From positions 1-47,151 of the forward strand of contig CALKHP010000044.1 in assembly GCA_937988775.1 (NCBI GenBank): 47,151 bases of DNA, given 5' to 3'. The DNA comes from an uncultured Alphaproteobacteria bacterium (GTDB taxonomy: Bacteria > Pseudomonadota > Alphaproteobacteria > Rhizobiales > Beijerinckiaceae). The first letter of the stretch is position 1. Each line of letters starts with the position of its first letter. This document shows, one piece after another, positions 14,110-21,763 of this stretch. The position numbers and the translations under genes were made by a program. The notes under the pieces are model-generated. The model had not been told where the DNA came from. It saw nothing but the letters and a program-made list of their open reading frames with translations, and searched no databases.

Positions 14110-17100
14110 TCAGCGCGCCGGTGCGATCTCGGCGGTGCCGAAGGTGGTCCGGCCGAACACATCCGGCTTGTACATGTCCTCAATCGACGCTGCCGGATAG
14201 ACATAGCGGCCAGGCGTCACGGCGCGCACGATATAGGCGACCATGAACGTCTGCTGCTTCTCGTTCGTGCCGCGCTCGAAGGCGGCGACATAACGGTCGT
14301 CGCGCGCCTCGACATGGCTTGGCGCCACCTCCTGTTTGAGCCAGTCGAGCCCGGCGACGCTGGCGCCGTCGGTCAGGGCCGGGTTCTCGATCTCGAGCCC
14401 GGCCGGCAGCGGATCGACGAGCAGCAGGCGGCCATAGCGCAATTTCGGATCGCCGATCTTGAGCACCACGACATAGCGCTGGTTCTGCACCAGCGTGGCC
14501 GGATCGGCCGGCGCGCCCTTCATGGTGTAGAGCGTGCGCTGCACGGTATAGCCCTGGTCGAGCGCCGGCTCCGGCGAGGTCGGAATGCCGGAGACGGTCA
14601 GCACGGCGCGTGCCGCGGCGGCCCCGGCATTGCCGATGGCGATCGGGGCTTGCGCCAGCTGCTCGGCCGAGACCGTACGGTAATAGGCGCCCTTGTGCTC
14701 AGCGCCATTGACGGTGAGCGCCAGCCCCTCGCTCTTGTCGGCCAGCGCCTGGGCCGCGAGCACCATCCACATATTCTCCTGCGTCGAGGTGAAGCGCGCA
14801 TCGTTGCGGGCATCCTCGACGATGGCCGAGGCCTTGAGGATCGCCGGCTCGGCCTGTTTCGCCTCGGCGAGCAGCGCCAGCAACGCCACGCTGTCGCGCA
14901 GCCTGGAGCCGTAATCGGGCCGCGACAGGCCATTGTCGCGATAATCCTGCAAGCTGGAGAGCGCGGTATCGAAAGCCGCCTTCGCGCGGCCGCGATCGCC
15001 GAGCAGCGCCAGTGCTGCGCCGATCTGGCCCTTGGCGAGCGGGCTGGCAAAATCGCCGAGCTTGTTGTCGGCGAGATAGCGCAGGTCGCCCATCACCGAG
15101 CGGCCGTTACGGGCGAGCACATAGAGCGCGTAGGCGAGGCCCGAGGCTTCCTCCGGCCGGACCTCGCCGGCATTGACCACCTGGTTGCGCAGCCGCTCCA
15201 GCGCAAGGTTGAAGGCAATCTGCGGCACGGCGACATTCTGCTCGCGCGCCCGCGTCAGGAAATCGCTGACGAAGGCATCGAGCCAGAGATCGTTGCCGCC
15301 GACGCTCCACAGCCCGAACGAACCGCTCGAATCCTGACGCGCCAGCACGCGGTCGACCGCCTTGCGGATACGCTCGCTCGCCTCGCCATCCAGCGCAAGA
15401 TTCGCCATCGAGGCGAGGCGGTTGACATAGAACAGCGGCATCGCCCGGCTGACCGTCTGCTCGGTGCAGCCATAGGGGTAGCGATCGAGCGCCTGCAACA
15501 GCGCCGGCACATCGAGGGCGGCGAGCGGCGACACGGCCAGCGAGATGCTGGCCGAGCCCGGCACCATGTCGGCGGCGAGATCAGCCGAAACGGTGACGTT
15601 TGAGCCCGCCGCGATCGGCCGCACGATGCGCCGCGCGATTGCCGGCGAGGAGGGCTGCACGCGAAGCGCCAGGGTCTGATGCGTCTCGATGCCCGGTCCG
15701 CTCACCTTGAGCGCGAAGCGTGCCGTGCCGATGCCGGCGGCCGTAACCGGAATCGACAGCGAGGTTTTCGCCTTCTCGGCCAGTTTCACCGTGCGGTGCA
15801 GCACATCGGCGCCGACGACCACCGGGCCCTCGACATCGAGATCGACGACGTAATCGCCGGCCGGACCCTCGACATTATCGACCTGCACATGCAGCCGCGC
15901 CTGATCGCCGATGGCGAGGAAGCGCGGCAGCGTCGCCTGCGCCACCACGGGATCGCGCACCACGACATCGGCGCTTGCCTGTCCGGTGCGGTTGGCGCTC
16001 CAGGCGACCGCCATCACGCGCACGGTGCCGCTGAAATCGGGGATGTCAAAATCGATGCGGGCGGTGCCGTCGGCATCAAGCTTGACGACGCCGGAATAGC
16101 GCGCGAGCGGCTCCTGCGTCGGCGTGTCGCCGGTGAGAGACGGCGCGGCATCGCCGCCGGAGCGGATGGCGCCGCGCGTACCCTGCATGCCGTCGATCAG
16201 GTAGCCGTACAGATCACGCAATTCGTGGCCGAGCTGGCGCGGCCCGAAATAGAATTCGCTCGGATTCGGCGGCTCGTAGCGCGTCAGGTTGAGGATGCCG
16301 ACATCGACGGCGGCGAGCGTGACATAGACCTCCTCGCCGGCCGTCGCACCAGTGACCTTGACCGGCAGGGACAGCGTGCCGTGCGGGCGCATCAGCTTCG
16401 GCGCATCGACGGCGACATCGAGCGTGCGACCCGCCTTGTCGATGCTGAACCAGGCAAGGCCGATGGCGCGGCCGGGCAGGCGCTTGGCGGCCGCATCGAG
16501 CGGACGATGCGCGATCGCGACGAGATAGGCGCTCGCCCCCCAGTCGCGCTTGACCGGGATCGACACCGTGGTGCCGGCCTCGGCGATGGCGACGACCTGG
16601 ATATCGGCGACGCGGTCGCTGATGATGGCGAGCGTCGCCTTGCCGGCGAAGCGCGGCGAGATGCGAACCTGCATGGTGTCGCCATCGGCATAGGCCGGCT
16701 TGTCGAGCGTCACGTCGAGCAGGTCGGGCGTGTCGGCGGTCTTGTCGGTCTCGTAGCCGACGGTGAAGGACACGCTGGTCTGCGCGCCGTCGACGCCATC
16801 GGCCAGCACGTCGAGCCGGTAATCGCCCCATTCGATCTTGGCTGCGATCTCGGCCGGCGCGCTCGTGGTCAGATCGATCTCGCCATCGGCGACGCGGCGC
16901 GTCGTCTTGACCGCCTCGTAGTTCCAGCGCCCGTCCTGGAAGAACCACTGGTAGTTGCGGCGGATCTTGGACAGGGTCCATTTCGCGCCCTTATGCGCCA
17001 GACGCGTGCCGTCGCCATTGGCCATGATGACGGCGAACGTCGCGGTGCTGCCGGCAGTGAGCGCATCGTCCTTGAAGGTTTTCTTCACGCCGATCGCTGC

Positions 17101-19335
17101 GCCGGCCGGTACGATGGGGAGCACAACGGAGCGCGCCACGGCGCGGCCGCCCGGCTCGCCGACGCGCAGCGCGATCTCGATCTCGAGCGGGCGGTTGGTG
17201 TCCGGCATCTCGAAGCCGGCCGCGACCGTGGCGTGGCCCTTGGCGTCGGTGGTGGCGCCCTGCTCGAGATCGGCCTGCACCGGCTCGAACGCTTCATCCG
17301 TCAGCCCGACTTCGTAACCCTCGAAACCGGGAATGGCCGAATGGGCGGCAGCGCGGATCGTCGTCGAGCCGGCGACATCGAGTTCGGAACCGGACGCGCC
17401 GTATAGATAACGCGCGCCGACATCGATGCTCGCCGGTTCGCCGGCCTTCAGCACCTTCGCCTTCGGCTCGAGCGTGATCTCGAGGCGCTCGGGTACGTAA
17501 TCCTCGACGAGGAACGAGGTCTCGCCGATCGCCGCGCCCTTGACGTCCGAATAGGCCTGCACGCGCCAGGTGCCGGTCTGGGCGCCCGAGAGCAGCGGCA
17601 GCGAGAAGGCACGCCCGCCGGCGCCCTGATCCTCGACGAGCTGGCGCTTGTACTCGACGCCGTCCGGGCGCTTGACGATCAGGGTCAGCGGCAGGCCGGT
17701 GACGGCCTGCCCGCGCGGATCGCGCAGCAGCGTGGTGATATAGGCCGTCTCGCCGGAGCGGTAGACGCCGCGCTCGGCATAGAGGAAAGCATCGAGCCCG
17801 GTGGGCGCGACGCGGCCCTTGACGCCGCGATCCGACAGATCGAACGCCGCGCGCTTCAGGTCGAGGAAACCGTAATCGTCCTTGTTGACCGCCACGACCA
17901 TGCCGGGGGCGAGGCCGCCCTGCCCGCGCGCCAGCCCTGCGTCGAAACGAGCATAGCCGTTGGCATCGGTGGTCTTGGTGGCGAGGATCTCGTTGTTGCG
18001 CGCGGTCAGGCGCAGTTCGACGCCCTTGACCGGCTCGGCGCTGGCGAGCGAGCGCACCAGAACATGCACGCCATCCGGTCCGGTGAAGGCGGTGAGGCCG
18101 AGATCGGACACCACGAACCACTGCGTCGGGCGGGTGGAATAGTCCTCGTCATCGTTTGCCGCGCTGGCGCCCGTCGAGGGGCGCGCGAACATCACATAGA
18201 GGCCGGCCTGCAACTGGCCGACGGCTTCCAGCACCGGGAAGGCGGTGACGACATCCTTGTTGAGCTCGGACTTCGTCTCCATCGAGCCCTTCCAGACACT
18301 CTCGCCGGTCTCGTCGGCGATCTGGCGCGCGCTATAGCCGCCGAGCTGCTCCAGGAAGTTATCCGACTGCACCTGGTTGATCAGGTTGCGGTCGCCGATG
18401 CGCATGATCTCGAGATCGATCCGGCTGGTGTTGACCGAGACGACCGGCAGGCCCTGCTGGCCGGTGCGCGGCAGCACGTAATTCTTGCCGGTGAAGCGCA
18501 CCGAAGGCGTGCGGTCGCGGACATAGACCTCGTAATCGGCCGCCTTGAGCAGCACCTCGTCGGCCAGCGCCGAGGGCAGGCCCTGGCGCAGCACGAACGC
18601 GTAATGCTCGCCGTGGCGCAGGCCGTCGACGCAAAGCTGGCTCTCCTCGGCCGAAACGGCGAAATCGCCCTTGCCACCGGAAATCGCGACATAGGGCGCG
18701 AAATCGATGCCCTTGCGCGCCAAGGCTTCCGAGAACTCGAAACAGGCGCGCGGGCTCGCGGCATCCGAATCGACCTTGTAGGACAGGACGCGGAAGCCAC
18801 GGGTTTCGCGCAGCTTCTCGTAGGTCGCGCGCAAGGTCGCATCGTCCTCGGCGGCGAGGCTCAGCCGGTACACGGTCAGCGCCGGGCGCCATTGCTGCGC
18901 CACCTCGAACACCCGGCCGAGCACGGCAAGGGATGCCGCCTCGTCGGGCTTGCTGGCAGCGCGCTGATAGGCGGCATAGGCGGCGGCGAGCGCCTGCTGC
19001 CTGAGGTCGTAGCGCTCGCGATAATCCTTGGGCTCGATGGCGATGGCGGCGCGCGCCAGCGCCAGCCACGCGCCGACATTGCGCGCATTGCCGACCACCG
19101 CCGCATTGGCGAATGGCAGGGCACCGCGCGCATCGCCGCGCGCCAGCCGCGCCTCGGCCTCGCGCAGCAGCGCGGCGGCGGGCTTGTCGGAGGCCGCGAC
19201 ATCGCGCTTCAGCCGCTCTTCCAGCCGCTGGGCATCGTTGGCGAGATCGTTGCGGAGATAGGCCTTCTGGGCGAAGGCCGGCACCGCGAGCGCCAGCAGA
19301 CCGAGGACGAAAGCGAGCCGCGTGAAAAGCCTCAT
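14110..19335 (-). CDS. Bacterial alpha-2-macroglobulin (protease trap)
   Basis: A 1741-residue secreted protein with a signal peptide ending AFA at residue 22. A helical N-terminal region (about 25-200) is followed by repeated beta-sandwich macroglobulin domains, for example LDAFLYAERGVYRSGE and TLDKPAYADGDTMQVRISP. The thioester motif GCTEQ places Cys1290 and Gln1293 in YPYGCTEQTVSRAMPL, followed by the alpha/alpha toroid (about 1290-1600). Such proteins trap attacking proteases: cleavage in the bait region exposes the thioester, which binds the protease. Unlike E. coli YfhM the signal peptide has no lipobox cysteine, so this protein is probably not lipid-anchored. It is transcribed with pbpC downstream. 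Confidence 0.95.
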   Translation of the reverse strand: MRLFTRLAFVLGLLALAVPAFAQKAYLRNDLANDAQRLEERLKRDVAASDKPAAALLREAEARLARGDARGALPFANAAVVGNARNVGAWLALARAAIAIEPKDYRERYDLRQQALAAAYAAYQRAASKPDEAASLAVLGRVFEVAQQWRPALTVYRLSLAAEDDATLRATYEKLRETRGFRVLSYKVDSDAASPRACFEFSEALARKGIDFAPYVAISGGKGDFAVSAEESQLCVDGLRHGEHYAFVLRQGLPSALADEVLLKAADYEVYVRDRTPSVRFTGKNYVLPRTGQQGLPVVSVNTSRIDLEIMRIGDRNLINQVQSDNFLEQLGGYSARQIADETGESVWKGSMETKSELNKDVVTAFPVLEAVGQLQAGLYVMFARPSTGASAANDDEDYSTRPTQWFVVSDLGLTAFTGPDGVHVLVRSLASAEPVKGVELRLTARNNEILATKTTDANGYARFDAGLARGQGGLAPGMVVAVNKDDYGFLDLKRAAFDLSDRGVKGRVAPTGLDAFLYAERGVYRSGETAYITTLLRDPRGQAVTGLPLTLIVKRPDGVEYKRQLVEDQGAGGRAFSLPLLSGAQTGTWRVQAYSDVKGAAIGETSFLVEDYVPERLEITLEPKAKVLKAGEPASIDVGARYLYGASGSELDVAGSTTIRAAAHSAIPGFEGYEVGLTDEAFEPVQADLEQGATTDAKGHATVAAGFEMPDTNRPLEIEIALRVGEPGGRAVARSVVLPIVPAGAAIGVKKTFKDDALTAGSTATFAVIMANGDGTRLAHKGAKWTLSKIRRNYQWFFQDGRWNYEAVKTTRRVADGEIDLTTSAPAEIAAKIEWGDYRLDVLADGVDGAQTSVSFTVGYETDKTADTPDLLDVTLDKPAYADGDTMQVRISPRFAGKATLAIISDRVADIQVVAIAEAGTTVSIPVKRDWGASAYLVAIAHRPLDAAAKRLPGRAIGLAWFSIDKAGRTLDVAVDAPKLMRPHGTLSLPVKVTGATAGEEVYVTLAAVDVGILNLTRYEPPNPSEFYFGPRQLGHELRDLYGYLIDGMQGTRGAIRSGGDAAPSLTGDTPTQEPLARYSGVVKLDADGTARIDFDIPDFSGTVRVMAVAWSANRTGQASADVVVRDPVVAQATLPRFLAIGDQARLHVQVDNVEGPAGDYVVDLDVEGPVVVGADVLHRTVKLAEKAKTSLSIPVTAAGIGTARFALKVSGPGIETHQTLALRVQPSSPAIARRIVRPIAAGSNVTVSADLAADMVPGSASISLAVSPLAALDVPALLQALDRYPYGCTEQTVSRAMPLFYVNRLASMANLALDGEASERIRKAVDRVLARQDSSGSFGLWSVGGNDLWLDAFVSDFLTRAREQNVAVPQIAFNLALERLRNQVVNAGEVRPEEASGLAYALYVLARNGRSVMGDLRYLADNKLGDFASPLAKGQIGAALALLGDRGRAKAAFDTALSSLQDYRDNGLSRPDYGSRLRDSVALLALLAEAKQAEPAILKASAIVEDARNDARFTSTQENMWMVLAAQALADKSEGLALTVNGAEHKGAYYRTVSAEQLAQAPIAIGNAGAAAARAVLTVSGIPTSPEPALDQGYTVQRTLYTMKGAPADPATLVQNQRYVVVLKIGDPKLRYGRLLLVDPLPAGLEIENPALTDGASVAGLDWLKQEVAPSHVEARDDRYVAAFERGTNEKQQTFMVAYIVRAVTPGRYVYPAASIEDMYKPDVFGRTTFGTAEIAPAR

Positions 19336-19515
19336 CGGTTTCCCCTCAGGATCAGGATTCGCAACCGGCCAGGCGCAGGCATCATGCCGCGCAAGCCAAG
19401 CTCCAAGCTAGCATCGGACCTCGCCAATGCAACCATTCTGGCCAAAACCCCGCCAGGGATTGCCAAGCCGGTGACGGAAAGGCAGGCTGGCGCGACGATC
19501 CTGGGGGAAATCACC

Positions 19516-20868
19516 ATGGGGCTGCCGCGCCACATCCTGCTGCTGTCGCTTGCATTCGCGGTGTCGCCTGCCGTCGCACAGCCAGAGCCTGCTGGCAAAG
19601 CAGCCATCACGGCGGCGCAAAGCGCCTTCGAGGCGCTGCCCGAGGCCGAGCGCCGCGCCATCCAGGACGATCTGAGTTGGACCGGCCTTTACAACGGCAC
19701 CACCAGCGGCAATTTCGGCGGGCTGACGCTGCGCGCCATACAGGGGTTCCAGCGCCAGGCGGGCGTCAAGGATGACGGCATGCTCGATCCGGCGGCGCGC
19801 AAGCTGCTGGCGGCACGCGCCAGTGAAGCGCGCGCCCGCGTCGGCTTCAAGATCATCGCCGACCCACGGACCGGCGTGCGCATCGGCGTGCCGACGGCCC
19901 TGCTCACCAAGCCGGGCACGGCGCCGTCCGGCAGCCGCTGGCAGAGCGCCGATGGCCGCATCACGCTCGACACCCGCGTCGAGAAGGAGCCCGACACGCT
20001 CGAGACCCTGTACGACAAATCGATCAAGCCGGCGGCCAACCGCAAGGTGACCTACAAGCTGCTCAAGCCGGACTTCTACGTGGCGACCGGCGAAACCGCG
20101 ACCGGCAAGTTCTACACCCGCATGGCCAAGGCCGAGGATGGCAGGCTGCGCGGCTTCTCGGTCGGCTACGACAAGGCGCTCGCAGGCGGTTTCGACCGCA
20201 TCGTCATCGCCATCGCCAACAGTTTCGAGCCGTTCCCGTCGGCGACGGCCCCGGCTGCGCAGCCGCCGACGGCGGCCGCCGCATCGCAACCGGCCGCACC
20301 GGTGGAGCGCGGCGCCACCGGCGTGCTGCTCGCGCAGGGGCAGTTGTTGACGGCGAGCGCGGCGCTCTCCGGCTGCAAGAGCCTCACCGTCGGCGGCCAG
20401 CCCGCGCGCATCGCCGCATCCGACGCCGCCTCCGGCCTGGCGCTGGTCGCGGCCGGCACGCATGGCAAGGCGGCCGCGCCGGCGCTTGGCAACGCGGCGC
20501 CGGCCGAGGGCGCTGCCGTGGTGGTGCTCAGCGCCGACAGCAAGGGCGCGCATGTCCTGAGCGCACATGTGCTGCCGGGCAGCGCATCGCTCAAGGCTCC
20601 GCTGCAACTGGGCGGCGGCGGCAGCGCCGTGCTCGACCGCAGCGGCGCGCTGGTCGGGCTCGTCACCGCCGATCCATCCGGGAAAGGCGCCGTGTTCGGC
20701 GTGCTGCCGCAGCGCAGCTACGCAATCGCGACCACGGCCGCGCTCTCGGCCTTCCTTGGCGCCAACAAGCTGGCCCTGCCCGCCGCCGGCGCAAGCGATG
20801 AAAAGACCACGGGCGAGATCGCCGCCGCCATCTCGCCCGCCATTGTCGCGATCAAGTGCCTGCCGTGA
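19516..20868 (+). CDS. Secreted peptidoglycan-binding protein with degenerate trypsin-like domain
   Basis: The ATG at 19516 has GGGGGA upstream and starts a clear signal peptide (MGLPRHILLLSLAFAVSPAVAQ). The product has 450 residues. Residues about 44-97 form a peptidoglycan-binding domain (LYNGTTSGNFGGLTLRAIQGFQRQAGVKDDGMLDPAARKLL). A middle domain follows (about 110-235), then an Ala/Pro linker. Residues about 270-430 resemble a trypsin-like fold: LLTASAALSGCKSLTV, ASDAASGLALV and GGGGSAVLDRSGALVGLV. At the positions of the catalytic His and Ser (normally TAxHV and GxSGGP) the residues do not match, so it is probably an inactive protease homologue. It is divergent from the alpha-2-macroglobulin gene. 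Confidence 0.75.
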   Translation: MGLPRHILLLSLAFAVSPAVAQPEPAGKAAITAAQSAFEALPEAERRAIQDDLSWTGLYNGTTSGNFGGLTLRAIQGFQRQAGVKDDGMLDPAARKLLAARASEARARVGFKIIADPRTGVRIGVPTALLTKPGTAPSGSRWQSADGRITLDTRVEKEPDTLETLYDKSIKPAANRKVTYKLLKPDFYVATGETATGKFYTRMAKAEDGRLRGFSVGYDKALAGGFDRIVIAIANSFEPFPSATAPAAQPPTAAAASQPAAPVERGATGVLLAQGQLLTASAALSGCKSLTVGGQPARIAASDAASGLALVAAGTHGKAAAPALGNAAPAEGAAVVVLSADSKGAHVLSAHVLPGSASLKAPLQLGGGGSAVLDRSGALVGLVTADPSGKGAVFGVLPQRSYAIATTAALSAFLGANKLALPAAGASDEKTTGEIAAAISPAIVAIKCLP

Positions 20869-20871
20869 GGA

Positions 20872-21402
20872 TCAGGCGGCGCCAAGCCGCTCGCGCAGCG
20901 CCTCGTATTGCGCCAGTTGCGCGCTCAGCATCTCGCGTTTGTCGTCGCGGCCGACGAAGACCTTGAACATCACCTCGCCCTCGCCATTGACGAATTGCAG
21001 CGAGCACGAGCGCCGGCCGAAGAACAGCCGGTCGACGAAATAGATCGCCGCGCAGCGCTCGGCGCGCAGATGGCCGCCGATCGGGCTGTCGCCATGGATG
21101 TTGAAATAGCCGCGCCCCATGGTGCCGGGCGGCAGCGCGCCCTTGGTCTCGAACACGCCATCGGCGGTATGCACGATGAACATGATCGTGCCCCAGCCGG
21201 TCAGATCGTTCCAGACATCCTCGAACAGCGTGCCGGCGACGGCGACCGCCTCGCCCGGCGCCAGCGCCTCGAACACCGCGCGCATCGGCACCTGTTGCGC
21301 CGAAGCGACCGCCTCGAGCACGCCGTCAGGCTTCTCGGCGAGCGCGGCGACGATGGCCGCGCGCTTGTCGTCGGGCACGATCCGGCCAGCCGGCGCGTTC
21401 AT
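20872..21402 (-). CDS. hutX: HutX/ShuX-type cytoplasmic haem carrier
   Basis: A 176-residue protein of the haem utilisation carrier family: DDKRAAIVAALAEKPDGVLEAVA (helical N-terminus), GTLFEDVWNDLTGWGTIMFIVHTADGVFETKGALPPGTMGRGYFNIHGDSPIGGHLRAERCAAIYFVDRLFFGRRSCSLQFVNGEGEVMFKVFVGRDD. Family members bind imported haem and pass it to a haem oxygenase. The start overlaps the stop of the IsdG-like oxygenase gene by four bases (21399-21402), so carrier and degrading enzyme are made together. It ends four bases from the end of the convergent peptidoglycan-binding gene. Confidence 0.92.
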   Translation of the reverse strand: MNAPAGRIVPDDKRAAIVAALAEKPDGVLEAVASAQQVPMRAVFEALAPGEAVAVAGTLFEDVWNDLTGWGTIMFIVHTADGVFETKGALPPGTMGRGYFNIHGDSPIGGHLRAERCAAIYFVDRLFFGRRSCSLQFVNGEGEVMFKVFVGRDDKREMLSAQLAQYEALRERLGAA

Positions 21403-21737
21403 TCCGCCGCCTCGGCGAGGCCCGGGTTGGGGATGCGCTGGATGACCTCGAAACCCTCGAATTCCGGGTGGCCGAGCACCATCGGCTCGCCGCCGCCAGT
21501 GCGCGCATGCGAGGCGCGGAACTGCTCGGAGCGGGTCCAGGCGGTGAAGTTATCCTTGGAGCCCCACTGCGTGTAGGACGAATACAGCACGTGATCGGCC
21601 TTCTCCGGGCCGCGCAGCATGTGGAACTCGATGAAGCCATCGAGTTCATGCAGCGTCGACTTGCGGTTGAACCAGACCTGCTCGAAGGCCTGGGCCCGGT
21701 CCTTGATCACCTTGAAGCGGTTCATCGCGATATACAT
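21399..21737 (-). CDS. hmuQ: Haem-degrading monooxygenase, HmuQ/IsdG-like
   Basis: A 112-residue ABM-fold enzyme: NRFKVIKDRAQAFEQVWFNRKSTLHELDGFIEFHMLRGPEKADHVLYSSYTQWGSKDNFTAWTRSEQFRASHA, ending GHPEFEGFEVIQRI. The sequence matches the pattern of rhizobial HmuQ/HmuD haem oxygenases, which open the haem ring and release iron. The ATG at 21737 has an excellent AAGGAG site. It is the middle gene of receptor-oxygenase-HutX, 26 bases after the receptor stop. The gene symbol follows Bradyrhizobium usage; a generic antibiotic biosynthesis monooxygenase is the alternative, but the context argues for haem. Confidence 0.88.
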   Translation of the reverse strand: MYIAMNRFKVIKDRAQAFEQVWFNRKSTLHELDGFIEFHMLRGPEKADHVLYSSYTQWGSKDNFTAWTRSEQFRASHARTGGGEPMVLGHPEFEGFEVIQRIPNPGLAEAAE

Positions 21738-21763
21738 GAGAGTTCTCCTTGGATTTGGCGACG

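Noticed and set aside
12066..14246. A long plus-strand open frame of more than 700 codons opposite pbpC
   Set aside because: It is rich in Arg, Gly and Ala without domain structure and mirrors the GC-rich codon bias of the true minus-strand gene; it is a shadow.
15679..17406. A 575-codon plus-strand frame opposite alpha-2-macroglobulin
   Set aside because: No signal, motif or ribosome site, His/Asp/Arg-rich composition; an antisense shadow in GC-rich DNA.
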